Below are positions 1 to 8,517 of a stretch of 64,000 nt of DNA, in pieces; positions within the stretch are counted from its first letter, which is position 1; every line of letters starts with the position of its first letter. A program made the translations under genes and the position numbers. This stretch comes from Planobispora longispora (GTDB taxonomy: Bacteria; Actinomycetota; Actinomycetes; Streptosporangiales; Streptosporangiaceae): NCBI RefSeq assembly GCF_016863135.1, contig NZ_BOOH01000029.1:16012-80011 (forward strand), read 5' to 3'. The notes beneath the pieces were generated by a model. The model was given only the letters and a program-made list of their open reading frames with translations. It did no database searches and was not told where the DNA came from.

Positions 1-493
1 CCGTCGCGCCGGGGTCGATCCCCTCGAAGGCGCGGTCGACGAAGTCGTCGATGAGGCGCTGCCGCTCCTGTGCGGACAGCCGGGCCATCTCGTGCATGAG
101 TCTGATCTCCTCGGTCGTGCTTCCACGCTGGGCGATCGACCGCAACACCGCGCGGCGCAGCCGCAGGACGCGGATCTCCGCGTCCAGGGCGTCCGCGTGC
201 GTCCTGGCGACATCGGTCACCGTGGCCTGCCCGGCCAGGACCCGCTGGACCGTGTCCAGGCCCAGCCCCAGCTCGCGCAGGGTCCGGACCAGATCCAGGC
301 GGGCCGCCGCCTCGGCCCCGTAGAGCCGGTGCCCACCGGCGGAACGGCGCGTCGGCGGCAGGAGGCCGCTGTCGGACCAGAAGCGGATCGTGCGCACCGA
401 CAGGCCGGTGCGGTCGGACAGCTGCCCGATGGTGAACAGCTCGGTGCGGTCGGACGGCCGTTCAGTGGTGAACGGCTCGGTGCGGTCGGTCAC
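1..493 (-). CDS. MerR family transcriptional regulator (3' end beyond window)
   Basis: DNA-binding regulator of the MerR family. The N-terminal winged HTH is clear (FTIGQLSDRTGLSVRTIRFW, then the GLLPPTRRSAGGHRLY wing), followed by the start of the dimerisation helix (ARLDLVRTLRELGLGLDTVQ). About 25 residues precede the HTH and contain a near-duplicated stretch (DRTEPF / DRTELF), as if the 5' end had been duplicated. The C-terminal effector part runs off the left edge, so the ligand cannot be guessed. The GTG at 493 is chosen because it lies 6 nt after a -10-like GAGGAT in a MerR-type promoter (500-530), which would make the mRNA leaderless. Confidence 0.85.
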   Translation of the reverse strand, partial: MTDRTEPFTTERPSDRTELFTIGQLSDRTGLSVRTIRFWSDSGLLPPTRRSAGGHRLYGAEAAARLDLVRTLRELGLGLDTVQRVLAGQATVTDVARTHADALDAEIRVLRLRRAVLRSIAQRGSTTEEIRLMHEMARLSAQERQRLIDDFVDRAFEGIDPGAT

Positions 494-499
494 GAGACG

Positions 500-530
500 A
501 TCCTCAATCCTCCAGTTACTGGAGGTTCAA
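500..530 (-). promoter_or_regulatory. MerR-type promoter with 17-bp operator palindrome
   Basis: Positions 509-525 are a perfect odd palindrome, CCTCCAGTTACTGGAGG, centred on 517. On the minus strand it sits between a -35-like TTGAAC (530-525) and a -10-like GAGGAT (505-500), a 19-bp spacer. An over-long spacer spanned by a palindrome is the hallmark of MerR-regulated promoters, so autoregulation by the adjacent gene is likely. Confidence 0.7.
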
Positions 531-580
531 ACTGTTTTCCGCCCGGTGGGGCTCTCCGCCGCACGGCCCGCTCGCCGGGG

Positions 581-1141
581 TCAGGCCATCTCGGCGACGA
601 CCTCCTCGCGCAGGGTCTCCAGGTCCACGTCGGCCTGGGCCAGGATGCGGTGGGCCGGGCCCGGGCCGGCGCGCAGGACGCCCAGCAGGATGTGGCCGTC
701 GGAGATGTGGTTGTGCTTGAGGCTGATGGCCTCGCGCAGGGACAGCTCCAGGGCCTTCTTCGCCGGGCCGGTGAAGGCGACGTGCCGCCCGCTGACCAGG
801 CGGCCCTGGCGGGTGCGCTGCGGGGGCCGGTCCAGGGAGCCGGGGCCGAAGGCGGCCTCGACCCGCTCCCGGATGGCCGACAGGTCGATCCCGATCGCCT
901 CCAGGGCGTCGGCGTCGAGCCGGTCGCCCGCGTGCGGCGGGATCATGTCGAACACGGCCCGGTAGGCCCGCTCGTGGTCCAGGCCGTGCCGGATCAGCAC
1001 CCGGGCCGAGACGCTCTCGGGCTGGTCGAGCAGGCCGAGCACGATGTGCTCGTTCCCGACGAAGTGGTGGTTGAGCCTCCGGGCGTTCTCCTGGGCGAGC
1101 TTGACGGCCTGGCGGGCGTCCCGCGTGAACCGCTCGAACAT
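581..1141 (-). CDS. Stand-alone Clp N-terminal (ClpN/R) domain protein
   Basis: 186-residue protein made only of the double Clp repeat found at the N-terminus of ClpA/ClpC unfoldases. Repeat 1 starts at residue 1 (MFERFTRDARQAVKLAQENA, then NEHIVLGLL). Repeat 2 lies around residues 120-180 (GPAKKALELSLREA, then GHILLGVL). There is no AAA+ module. It may act as an adaptor or stress-linked binding protein; this is inference, since stand-alone ClpN proteins are common in actinobacteria and little characterised. Its ATG lies 2 bp after the stop of the upstream small HTH gene, so the two are co-transcribed and probably translationally coupled. Confidence 0.85.
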   Translation of the reverse strand: MFERFTRDARQAVKLAQENARRLNHHFVGNEHIVLGLLDQPESVSARVLIRHGLDHERAYRAVFDMIPPHAGDRLDADALEAIGIDLSAIRERVEAAFGPGSLDRPPQRTRQGRLVSGRHVAFTGPAKKALELSLREAISLKHNHISDGHILLGVLRAGPGPAHRILAQADVDLETLREEVVAEMA

Positions 1142-1143
1142 GA

Positions 1144-1377
1144 CTACTTCTCCCTCCTCAGGAGCCCCCGGCCCCCCGCGTACTTCTTGTGCACCGCCTG
1201 CCGGGAGACCTCCAGGCAGTAGGCGATCTCCTGCCAGGACCAGCCCTGCTCGCGCGCGTTCTCCACTTGAAGGGCCTCCAGGCGCTCGACCAGCATCCGC
1301 AGGGCCCGCACGGCACGGAGGCCGACGGCGGGGTCGCGGCTGCCGGCGTCGGAGGCCAGCTGCGCCGTATCGCTCAT
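1144..1377 (-). CDS. Small HTH DNA-binding protein (77 aa)
   Basis: 77-residue HTH protein. The C-terminal half carries the motif (WSWQEIAYCLEVSRQAVHKK), ending in a basic tail. Genes of this type commonly precede ClpN-domain genes in actinobacteria, and here the ClpN gene follows after 2 bp. The ATG at 1377 is 6 nt downstream of a TAAATT -10 box whose -35 (TTGACA) and -10 both overlap copies of an inverted repeat, so the gene is probably leaderless and autoregulated. No effector domain is visible. Confidence 0.75.
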   Translation of the reverse strand: MSDTAQLASDAGSRDPAVGLRAVRALRMLVERLEALQVENAREQGWSWQEIAYCLEVSRQAVHKKYAGGRGLLRREK

Positions 1378-1380
1378 GAT

Positions 1381-1423
1381 GTCAATTTATGTTGACGGCG
1401 GCCGCCTGTCAACAATGGTTGAC
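1381..1423 (-). promoter_or_regulatory. Promoter with two GTCAA-N6-TTGAC operators
   Basis: Two inverted repeats share the form GTCAA-N6-TTGAC, at 1381-1396 and 1408-1423, with centres 27 bp apart. The minus-strand promoter is TTGACA (1412-1407), a 17-bp spacer and TAAATT (1389-1384), so one operator covers the -35 and the other covers the -10. The start codon at 1377 follows 6 nt later. The likely binder is the adjacent 77-aa HTH protein (inference). Confidence 0.65.
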
Positions 1424-1479
1424 GAAGGCCGGAAAATGACTTGCTTGACCAGGGCGGACCTTGCCAGCCTGGAACGGTT

Positions 1480-3180
1480 ATGCGCTCTCTACCTGTCGCC
1501 GATCCCGGCACCCCCGACGCCCGATCACCGATCCGCTACCTGGTCTGGATAGCCCGCCGTCAGGCGGGCGCCCTGGCGGTCGGCATCGGCTACGCCACCG
1601 TGTGGTGGATCGCGATGGCCCTGGTGCCCATCGCGGTCGGCGCGGGGATCGACGCCATCCGGGCCAAGGACACCTCGGCGCTGCTGACCAGCGGCGCGGT
1701 GGTGCTGGCCCTGGGCACCGTCCAGGCGGTGACGGGCACGATGCGGCACCGGATGGCCGTCTTCAACTGGCTGAGCGCCGCCTACCGGACCGTCCAGGTC
1801 ACCGCCAGGCAGGCGACCCGGCTGGGGGCGACGCTGCCCAAGCGCGTGTCCACCGGCGAGGTGGTCAGCGTCGGCAACTCCGACATCGCGCACATCGGCA
1901 ACGCTCTGGACATCCTGCTCCGCGCCGTCGGCTCGCTCTTCGCCATCGTCACGGTGACCGTCATCCTGATCAGGACCTCCGTTCCGCTGGGCCTGACGGT
2001 CCTGGTCGGCGTGCCGGTCATGACCGTCGCCGTCGCGCCGCTGCTGCGCCCGCTCCACCGGCGCCAGCACGACCACCGCGACCTGCAGGGCGAGCTGTCC
2101 ACCCGGGCCGCCGACATCGTCGCGGGCCTGCGCGTGCTGCGCGGGGTCGGCGGCGAGCAGGTCTTCGCCGACCGCTACGCCGAGGAGTCGCAGAAGGTAC
2201 GGCACGCGGGCGTGCGCGTGGCCTCGGTCCAGTCGATGCTGGAGGGCGCGCAGATCCTGCTCCCCGGCCTGCTGGTCGCCGCGGTGACCTGGCTGGGCGC
2301 GACCTTCACCCTCCGGCAGACGATCACCCCCGGCGACCTCGTCGCCTTCTACGGCGCCGCGGTCTTCCTGATCGCCCCGATGCGGACGCTCACCGAGGCG
2401 GCCGACAAGCTGGCCAAGGGCCACGTCGCCGCCGGCCGGGTGGTGCGCATCCTGAACCTGGAGCCCGAGATGACCGGCGGGACCGGCCGCTCCGACGCCG
2501 ATCACCCGGGAGGCCTGCTGCGCGACGTGGCCTCCGGGGTCGCGGTCCGTCCCGGCATCTTCACCGCCATCGCGGCCGCCGCCCCCGAGGAGTCCATCGC
2601 CATCGCCGACCGGCTCGGCCGCTACAGCGGCGGTGACGTGGACTTCGGCGACGTGCCGCTGGACACGCTGCCGCTGGCCGAGGTGCGCCGCAGGATCCTG
2701 GTGGCCGACAACGGCGCGGCGCTGTTCGCCGGGAGGCTCCGCGACGAGCTGGACGTCAGCGGGCGGGCCTCGGACGAGGACCTCGCCGCCGCGCTGCACG
2801 CCGCGTGCGCCGAGGACATCGTCGAGGCCCTGCCGGACGGCCTGGACAGCCGGGTGGCCGAGGCGGGCCGGGAGTTCTCCGGCGGCCAGCAGCAGCGGCT
2901 CCGGCTCGCCCGCGCCCTGACGGCCGACCCGGAGGTGCTCATCCTGGTCGAGCCCACCAGCGCCGTCGACGCCCACAGCGAGGCGCGCATCGCCGACCGG
3001 CTGGCCAAGGCCCGGTCCGGCCGGACCACGCTGGTCTGCACCACCAGCCCGCTGGTGCTCGACCGGGCCGACCAAGTGATCTACGTCGAGGAGGGCGTCG
3101 TGCGGGCCCAGGGCGCCCACCGGGAGCTGCTGGCCACCGCGCCCGCCTACGCCGCCACCGTCACCCGAGAGGAGGGCTGA
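1480..3180 (+). CDS. ABC exporter half-transporter with degenerate nucleotide-binding domain
   Basis: 566-residue half of a heterodimeric ABC exporter: six-helix transmembrane domain (about 30-310) fused to an NBD (about 340-555). The NBD is clearly non-canonical. The Walker A region (about 358-373) reads TAIAAAAPEES with no GKS/T, Walker B is ILVEPTSAVD (first Asp replaced by Val), and the H-loop histidine is missing (CTTSP). The signature loop FSGGQQQR is intact. It should therefore complete a working ATP site with its partner but form a dead second site. The ATG at 1480 is used rather than upstream TTG codons. The partner gene starts 5 bp after the stop. Confidence 0.88.
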   Translation: MRSLPVADPGTPDARSPIRYLVWIARRQAGALAVGIGYATVWWIAMALVPIAVGAGIDAIRAKDTSALLTSGAVVLALGTVQAVTGTMRHRMAVFNWLSAAYRTVQVTARQATRLGATLPKRVSTGEVVSVGNSDIAHIGNALDILLRAVGSLFAIVTVTVILIRTSVPLGLTVLVGVPVMTVAVAPLLRPLHRRQHDHRDLQGELSTRAADIVAGLRVLRGVGGEQVFADRYAEESQKVRHAGVRVASVQSMLEGAQILLPGLLVAAVTWLGATFTLRQTITPGDLVAFYGAAVFLIAPMRTLTEAADKLAKGHVAAGRVVRILNLEPEMTGGTGRSDADHPGGLLRDVASGVAVRPGIFTAIAAAAPEESIAIADRLGRYSGGDVDFGDVPLDTLPLAEVRRRILVADNGAALFAGRLRDELDVSGRASDEDLAAALHAACAEDIVEALPDGLDSRVAEAGREFSGGQQQRLRLARALTADPEVLILVEPTSAVDAHSEARIADRLAKARSGRTTLVCTTSPLVLDRADQVIYVEEGVVRAQGAHRELLATAPAYAATVTREEG

Positions 3181-3185
3181 GCCGG

Positions 3186-4931
3186 ATGAGCAGGGAGATC
3201 CTGCCGGTCGCCGACCAGGCACAGGTCCGGGCCTACGCCCGTCGGCTCACGCTGAAGTATCCGCGGGAGCTGACGGTGACGCTGACCCTGCACGGCCTGG
3301 CCGCCGTCGCCGGTCTGACGGTGCCGTGGCTGCTGGGCGGGCTCGTCGACGACATCGAGAAGGGCGCGGAGGTCCATGTCACCGCGGTCGCGCTGGCCGT
3401 CGTGGGGTTCCTGGCCCTCCAGGCCCTGCTGGTCAGATTCGCCGTCCTGACCTCCTCCCGGCTCGGTGAGAAGGTCCTCGCCGAGCTGCGCGAGGAGTTC
3501 GTCGGCCGGGTGCTCGGCCTGCCGCTGTCCACGGTCGAGCGCGCCGGGTCGGGCGACCTGATCAGCCGGACCTCGCGGGACGTGGACGCCCTGTCGCGGA
3601 CCGTGCGGTACGCCGTGCCCGAGACGCTGATCGCGATGGTCACCATCACGATCAGCGTCGGCGCGCTCCTGCTGGCGGGCCCGCTGCTGATGGTGCTCGG
3701 CCTCTCGTCGGCCCCGCTGCTGTGGTTCACCACCCGCTGGTACCTCAGGCGGGCCACGGCCGGCTACCTCCGCGAGAGCGCCGCCTACGCCGACATGACC
3801 GACGGCCTGGCCGAGACGGTCAACGGCGCCCGCACCGTCGAGGCGCTGGGCCTGCAGGAGCGCCGCCACCGGCGCACCGACACCGACATCGCCCGGTCCT
3901 GGGCGGCCGAGCGCTACACGCTCGGCCTGCGCACGGTCTGGTTCCCGGCGGTGGACTTCAGCTACGTGATCCCCATCGCCGTCACGCTGGTCGCCGGCGG
4001 CCTGTTCTACATCGAGGGGTGGGTCTCGCTGGCCCAGATCACGATGGTCGTGCTCTACGTGCAGCAGCTCGCCGACCCGCTCGACCGGCTGCTCATGTGG
4101 ATCGACGAGCTCCAGGTCGGCGGGGCCTCGATGGCCCGCCTGCTGGGCGTGGCCGAGGTGCCCGACGACCGCGCGACCGGTTCCGGCGTCCCCGACGGGG
4201 AGGAACTGCGGGCGGAGGGCGTGCGCTACGCCTACCGCCGCGGCCATGACGTGCTGCACGGCATCGACCTGACGGTCCGGCCGGGGGAGCGGCTGGCCAT
4301 GGTGGGCCCGTCCGGCGCGGGCAAGTCCACGCTGGGCCGCCTGCTGGCGGGCATCCACGGCCCGCGCGAGGGCTCGGTCACGGTCGGCGGCACCTCGCTC
4401 GTCGAGCTCCCTCTGGACGACCTGCGCGGCCACGTCGCCCTGGTGACCCAGGAACACCACGTGTTCCGGGGCACGCTCCGCGACAACGTGCTGATCGCCC
4501 GCCCGGACGCCGACGACGCGCGGGTCCGGGAGTGCCTGGCGGCCGTCGACGCCCGGGAGTGGGTCGAGGCCCTGCCCGACGGGCTGGACACCATGGTCGG
4601 CTCGGGCGGGGAGCGGCTCTCACCGGCCCAGGCGCAGCAGCTCGCGCTCGCCCGCCTGGTCCTGGCCGACCCGCACACGCTGGTCCTGGACGAGGCCACC
4701 TCGCTGATCGACCCCAGGGCCGCCCGCGACCTGGAGCGCTCGCTGGCGGCGGTCCTCGACGGCCGCACCGTGATCGCGATCGCGCACCGCCTCTACACGG
4801 CGCACGACGCCGACCGGGTCGCGGTGGTCGAGGACGGCCGGATCAGCGAGCTGGGCTCCCACGACGAGCTCGTCGCCGCGGGAGGCTCCTACGCGGCCCT
4901 GTGGGGCAGCTGGCACGGAACGCCCCGGTAG
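3186..4931 (+). CDS. ABC exporter half-transporter, catalytic partner
   Basis: 581-residue partner of the preceding gene: exporter transmembrane domain, then an NBD with canonical Walker A (GPSGAGKST, about residue 374), Q-loop (VTQEH), Walker B (LVLDEATS) and H-loop (IAIAHRL). Its signature loop is LSPAQAQQ instead of LSGGQ. In the dimer its Walker A pairs with the partner's intact FSGGQ, while its own poor signature pairs with the partner's missing Walker A. Both defects therefore fall in the same composite site, as in heterodimeric exporters. ATG 3186 follows a GGAGGG ribosome-binding site at the end of the upstream gene. The substrate is unknown; drug or lipid export is typical of the family. 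Confidence 0.9.
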   Translation: MSREILPVADQAQVRAYARRLTLKYPRELTVTLTLHGLAAVAGLTVPWLLGGLVDDIEKGAEVHVTAVALAVVGFLALQALLVRFAVLTSSRLGEKVLAELREEFVGRVLGLPLSTVERAGSGDLISRTSRDVDALSRTVRYAVPETLIAMVTITISVGALLLAGPLLMVLGLSSAPLLWFTTRWYLRRATAGYLRESAAYADMTDGLAETVNGARTVEALGLQERRHRRTDTDIARSWAAERYTLGLRTVWFPAVDFSYVIPIAVTLVAGGLFYIEGWVSLAQITMVVLYVQQLADPLDRLLMWIDELQVGGASMARLLGVAEVPDDRATGSGVPDGEELRAEGVRYAYRRGHDVLHGIDLTVRPGERLAMVGPSGAGKSTLGRLLAGIHGPREGSVTVGGTSLVELPLDDLRGHVALVTQEHHVFRGTLRDNVLIARPDADDARVRECLAAVDAREWVEALPDGLDTMVGSGGERLSPAQAQQLALARLVLADPHTLVLDEATSLIDPRAARDLERSLAAVLDGRTVIAIAHRLYTAHDADRVAVVEDGRISELGSHDELVAAGGSYAALWGSWHGTPR

Positions 4932-4952
4932 GGCCTCGCCCCGGCCCCGGTC

Positions 4953-7046
4953 TCAGCCGAGATCCTCCGTGATCCCGAGGGACTTCTTGAGGAAGTCGAC
5001 CTGGAGCAGGAGCAGGTTCTCGGCCACGACCTCCTGCGGGGTCATGTGGGTGACCCCGGACAGCGGGAGCACGCTGTGCTGGCGTCCCTCGGCCAGCAGC
5101 GCCGACGACAGCCGCAACGTGTGCGCGGCGACCACGTTGTCGTCGGCCAGGCCGTGGATGAGCAGGAGCGGGCGGTCGAGCTTGCCCGCGTCGCCGAACA
5201 GCGACGAGGCGTCGTAGTGGCCCTCGTCGGGGTGGCCGAGGTAGCGCTCGGTGTAGCAGGTGTCGTACAGGCGCCAGTCGGTCACCGGGGCCCCGGCCAC
5301 CGCCGCGTGGAACACGTCGGGACGGCGGAGCACGGCCAGGGCCGCCAGGTAGCCGCCGAAGGACCAGCCGCGGATGCCGACCCGGGACAGGTCGAGATCG
5401 TCGGGATACTGGGCGGCGGCGGCGTGCAGGGCGTCCACCTGGTCCTCCAGGACCGGGGTGGCCAGGTCGTGCCGGATGGCCCGCTCGAACGCGGGGCCGC
5501 GGCCCGGGGTGCCGCGGCCGTCGGCGACGACCACCGCGAAGCCCTGGTCGGCGAACCACTGGCTGGTCAGGAAGGCGCCGGAGGCGGACAGGACGCGCTG
5601 GGCGTGCGGCCCGCCGTAGGGGTCCATCAGGACCGGCAGCCGCGCCGAGCCGGGAACGTGCCCCGCGGGGAGGATCACCGCGGTGGACAGGTCGCGCTCG
5701 CCCGCGCGGATGAGGGAGACCCGCAGGTCCAGGCCGTGGCGCTCGGCGTGGGAGGAGATGTGGCCGCGGGGCGCGCCGTGGTGGGAGACCTGCACCGCGG
5801 TGCCCTCGCTGCCGAGGGTCTGGGCGGTGATCAGGAGGGTGCCGCCCGCGGTGCGGCCGCTGTAGACGCCGCTCCCGGCCGGGCTGACCAGGGTGATGCC
5901 GCCGTCGCGGTAGGCCCACAGGGCGATCTCGGCGGGGTCGCCGCCGCTGGCCCGGAAGAGCACCGCGTCGCCCTCGACGTCGAGGACCTCGCGGACCTGG
6001 AGGGTGGGCGGGGTGACCGGCGCGTCACCGATGATCAGGCGGCGGCCGCCGTCGGCGTCCGCGACCCAGACGAGGGTGCCGTCGGACAGGTGGCCGGGAA
6101 CGCCGGTGACGATCTCCACCCAGGCGTCGTCGGTGTCCCGGCGGACGAGGGTGGTCGCGCCCGTCACGGGGTCGACCTCCCGCAGGCTCATCGTCCGCTG
6201 GTCGCGCGACATGGTGACGATCATCGGGCCGTGGGCGTCCCAGCGGGCCGTGACGAGGTATTCGTCGGTGAAGGGGACGGGCACGCGCGAGCCGTCGAGT
6301 CCCAGGACGAAGAGCTCGACCTCGGCGTTGGGCGTGCCCGCGGCGGGATAGCGCTGCTCGACGGCGGGCCGGTCCGGGTTGGCCGGGTCGGCGATGAACC
6401 ACTTGCGCACCGGGGACTCGTCGGCCCGCTCGACCAGCACCGCGTCGCCCGAGGGGGACCACCAGTAGCCCCGCATGCGGTCCATCTCCTCGGCCGCGAC
6501 GAACTCCGCCAGGCCGTAGGTCACCTCGGGGGCCTCCGGGACGGCCAGCGCGCGGTCCGCCCCGTCGCCGGGCCCGCCGCCGAGCTCCTGGACGTGGAAC
6601 GCGCCGCCCGTGACGTAGCCGACGCGGTCGCCGGCGGGGGAGAGGCGCGGATCGATCACCGGTCCGGGAGTGGTGAGTCGGCGCGCGTCCCCGCTGCGCA
6701 GGTCGGCGACGTAGAGCGCGCCGGACAGGGCGAAGGCGGCCGTGGTCACCGCGGTGTCGGTGCTGTAGCCGACGATGCCGCCGGCCTGCTCGCGGCTGCG
6801 CTCGCGGCGGGCGCGCTCTTCCGGCGGGAGGTTCTCCTCGTCGGCGTCCAGCGTGCGCGGATCGACGACCAGGCGCTCCGCGCCGTTCGCGACGTCGAAC
6901 TCCCACAGGCAGGTGACGGGGTCCGAGCCGTCCTTCGTCCGCAGGAAGAGGATCCGGGAACCGTCGGGCGCGATCGTGAAGCCGCGCGGCACTCCGAGCG
7001 TGAAACGGCGGGTCCTGGCGTGCAGACGAGGGAAGCTCTCACTCAT
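4953..7046 (-). CDS. S9 family (prolyl-oligopeptidase/DPP IV-type) serine peptidase
   Basis: 697-residue cytoplasmic peptidase (no signal sequence). The N-terminal two-thirds are a DPP IV-type beta-propeller, and the C-terminal third is an alpha/beta-hydrolase peptidase domain. Catalytic residues are the Ser in GWSFGGY (about residue 562), the Asp in HGLADDN (about 635) and the His in GVTHMT (about 665). The EEMDRMRGYWWSP stretch in the propeller is typical of the DPP IV group. It should cleave short peptides, probably after proline or alanine. It is convergent with the ABC exporter operon (21-bp gap) and divergent from mshB. Confidence 0.92.
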   Translation of the reverse strand: MSESFPRLHARTRRFTLGVPRGFTIAPDGSRILFLRTKDGSDPVTCLWEFDVANGAERLVVDPRTLDADEENLPPEERARRERSREQAGGIVGYSTDTAVTTAAFALSGALYVADLRSGDARRLTTPGPVIDPRLSPAGDRVGYVTGGAFHVQELGGGPGDGADRALAVPEAPEVTYGLAEFVAAEEMDRMRGYWWSPSGDAVLVERADESPVRKWFIADPANPDRPAVEQRYPAAGTPNAEVELFVLGLDGSRVPVPFTDEYLVTARWDAHGPMIVTMSRDQRTMSLREVDPVTGATTLVRRDTDDAWVEIVTGVPGHLSDGTLVWVADADGGRRLIIGDAPVTPPTLQVREVLDVEGDAVLFRASGGDPAEIALWAYRDGGITLVSPAGSGVYSGRTAGGTLLITAQTLGSEGTAVQVSHHGAPRGHISSHAERHGLDLRVSLIRAGERDLSTAVILPAGHVPGSARLPVLMDPYGGPHAQRVLSASGAFLTSQWFADQGFAVVVADGRGTPGRGPAFERAIRHDLATPVLEDQVDALHAAAAQYPDDLDLSRVGIRGWSFGGYLAALAVLRRPDVFHAAVAGAPVTDWRLYDTCYTERYLGHPDEGHYDASSLFGDAGKLDRPLLLIHGLADDNVVAAHTLRLSSALLAEGRQHSVLPLSGVTHMTPQEVVAENLLLLQVDFLKKSLGITEDLG

Positions 7047-7105
7047 GACACCATCCTGCCAGGTCTGTGAGGGGTTCCGGATAAGTCGCCGATACGCTCG
7101 GGCAC

Positions 7106-8011
7106 ATGAATGATCGGCGTCTGTTGCTCGTGCACGCCCACCCCGACGACGAGACGATCGGCACCGGGGCGACCATGGCCAAGTACGCGGGGGAGGGCGC
7201 CCACGTCACCCTCGTCACCTGCACGCTCGGCGAGGAGGGAGAGGTCATCCCGGCGGAGCTGGCCCATCTGACCGCCGACCGCGACGACACCCTCGGCCGG
7301 CACCGCATCGGCGAGCTGGAGGCGGCCTGCGCGGCGCTCGGCGTCGCCGACCACCGCTTCCTGGGCGGACCGGGCCGCTGGCGCGACTCCGGCATGATGG
7401 GCGCCGCCTCCAACCACCGGCCGGACGCCTTCTGGCAGGCCGACCCCGACGAGGCGGCGGGGGAACTGGTCAAGGTGATCCGCGAGGTCCGGCCCCAGGT
7501 CCTGGTCACCTACGACGAGAACGGCTTCTACGGCCACCCCGACCACATCCAGGCCCACCGCGTCTCCTGGCGGGCCTTCGAGCTGGCCGCCGACCCGGCG
7601 TTCGGCGAGGGCGAGCCGTGGCGGGTCGCCAAGTTCTACTTCACCGCGATGACGAGGTCGTCGATGCGCCGGGCCAACGAGGCGATGCTGGAGGCGAGGA
7701 TCGAGTTCCTGGTCGAGGACGTCGACGACCTGCCGTTCGGCTGCGCGGACGAGGACGTCACCACCGAGATCGACGCCCGCGAGCACGTCGGCGCCAAACT
7801 GGCGGCGATGCGCGCGCACGCCACCCAGATCAGCGTGGCCGAGCCCTGGTTCGCCCTGTCCAACAACGTCGGCCAGCAGGCGCTCGGGGTCGAGCACTTC
7901 ATCCTGCGCGCGGGCGTGCCCGGCTCCGCCGGGAAGGGGGCCCCGGAGGAGGCGGGCGGCATCGGCGAGCCGTACGACCGCGAAGACGACCTGTTCGCGG
8001 GGATCGGCTAG
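7106..8011 (+). CDS. mshB: N-acetyl-1-D-myo-inositol-2-amino-2-deoxy-alpha-D-glucopyranoside deacetylase (mycothiol biosynthesis)
   Basis: Zinc-dependent deacetylase that converts GlcNAc-inositol to GlcN-inositol in mycothiol synthesis. It belongs to the LmbE/PIG-L fold. The zinc site is visible: AHPDDE gives His12 and Asp15 (Asp14 as base) and YGHPDH gives His144. [10 protein letters not shown] and [12 protein letters not shown] match MshB rather than the conjugate amidase Mca. Length 301 aa is normal. ATG 7106 lies 7 nt after a TACGCT -10 box, so a leaderless transcript is likely. The downstream membrane protein starts 11 bp after the stop. Confidence 0.93.
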   Translation: MNDRRLLLVHAHPDDETIGTGATMAKYAGEGAHVTLVTCTLGEEGEVIPAELAHLTADRDDTLGRHRIGELEAACAALGVADHRFLGGPGRWRDSGMMGAASNHRPDAFWQADPDEAAGELVKVIREVRPQVLVTYDENGFYGHPDHIQAHRVSWRAFELAADPAFGEGEPWRVAKFYFTAMTRSSMRRANEAMLEARIEFLVEDVDDLPFGCADEDVTTEIDAREHVGAKLAAMRAHATQISVAEPWFALSNNVGQQALGVEHFILRAGVPGSAGKGAPEEAGGIGEPYDREDDLFAGIG

Positions 8012-8022
8012 CCTCGGTGGAT

Positions 8023-8499
8023 GTGACAGAGCAGGTCCCGGGGCCGATTCCCGGGCACATCCACGAGCAGGGGCACGGGACGGGCCGGGGACCGATGGTC
8101 CTGACCGTGCTGATGTACGTCGTGCTCACGCTGCTCGGCGTCATGGCGGGCCTCCTCGGCGGCTTCCACCACTCGTGGTACATCCGGCCCGTCCCGGCCT
8201 CGGCCCTGGCCTGGATCGCCCTGCTCTTCGCGGTCTGCCACGGCGCCGGACGGGTGATGGAGGGCAAGGGCGCGGCCCTGGCGCCCGCGACGGGCTGGCT
8301 CCTGGCGACCATGCTCTGGCTGGCCGAGCGCCCCGAGGGCGATGTGATCATCGCCAACGACGTCTCCGGCTACGTCTACCTCTACGGGAGCGTGATCGCG
8401 ATCATGGCGGGCGTCCTGCTCGTCCCCTCCCGGGGCGGGTCGTGGCTTCTCACCGAGCGGTCGTACGGCCGTGGCCGGGTGAAGCCGGATCCGACCTGA
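8023..8499 (+). CDS. Small four-helix membrane protein (DUF6113-like)
   Basis: About 158 residues. A hydrophilic, Gly/His-containing N-terminus is followed by four predicted transmembrane segments (MVLTVLMYVVLTLLGVMAGL; ALAWIALLFAVCHGAG; a middle LAPATGWLLATMLWLA; and VYLYGSVIAIMAGVLLV). No catalytic motif is visible. Small membrane proteins of this type are often found beside mshB in actinobacteria, so DUF6113 is the likely label, assigned from memory. The GTG at 8023 is chosen; GTG 8017 is an alternative. The mshB stop TAG may also be the first three bases of a TAGCCT -10 box. Confidence 0.7.
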   Translation: MTEQVPGPIPGHIHEQGHGTGRGPMVLTVLMYVVLTLLGVMAGLLGGFHHSWYIRPVPASALAWIALLFAVCHGAGRVMEGKGAALAPATGWLLATMLWLAERPEGDVIIANDVSGYVYLYGSVIAIMAGVLLVPSRGGSWLLTERSYGRGRVKPDPT

Positions 8500-8517
8500 T
8501 TGCATAAGGTGGCCTCC

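Noticed and set aside
1525..3222. 565-codon open frame on the minus strand
   Set aside because: Shadow of the ABC exporter gene; low-complexity Gly/Asp/His-rich product without domains.
5046..7070. 674-codon open frame on the plus strand
   Set aside because: It is the antisense shadow of the S9 peptidase; composition is Gly/Ala/Arg/Val-rich with no motif, while the minus frame has the complete catalytic triad.
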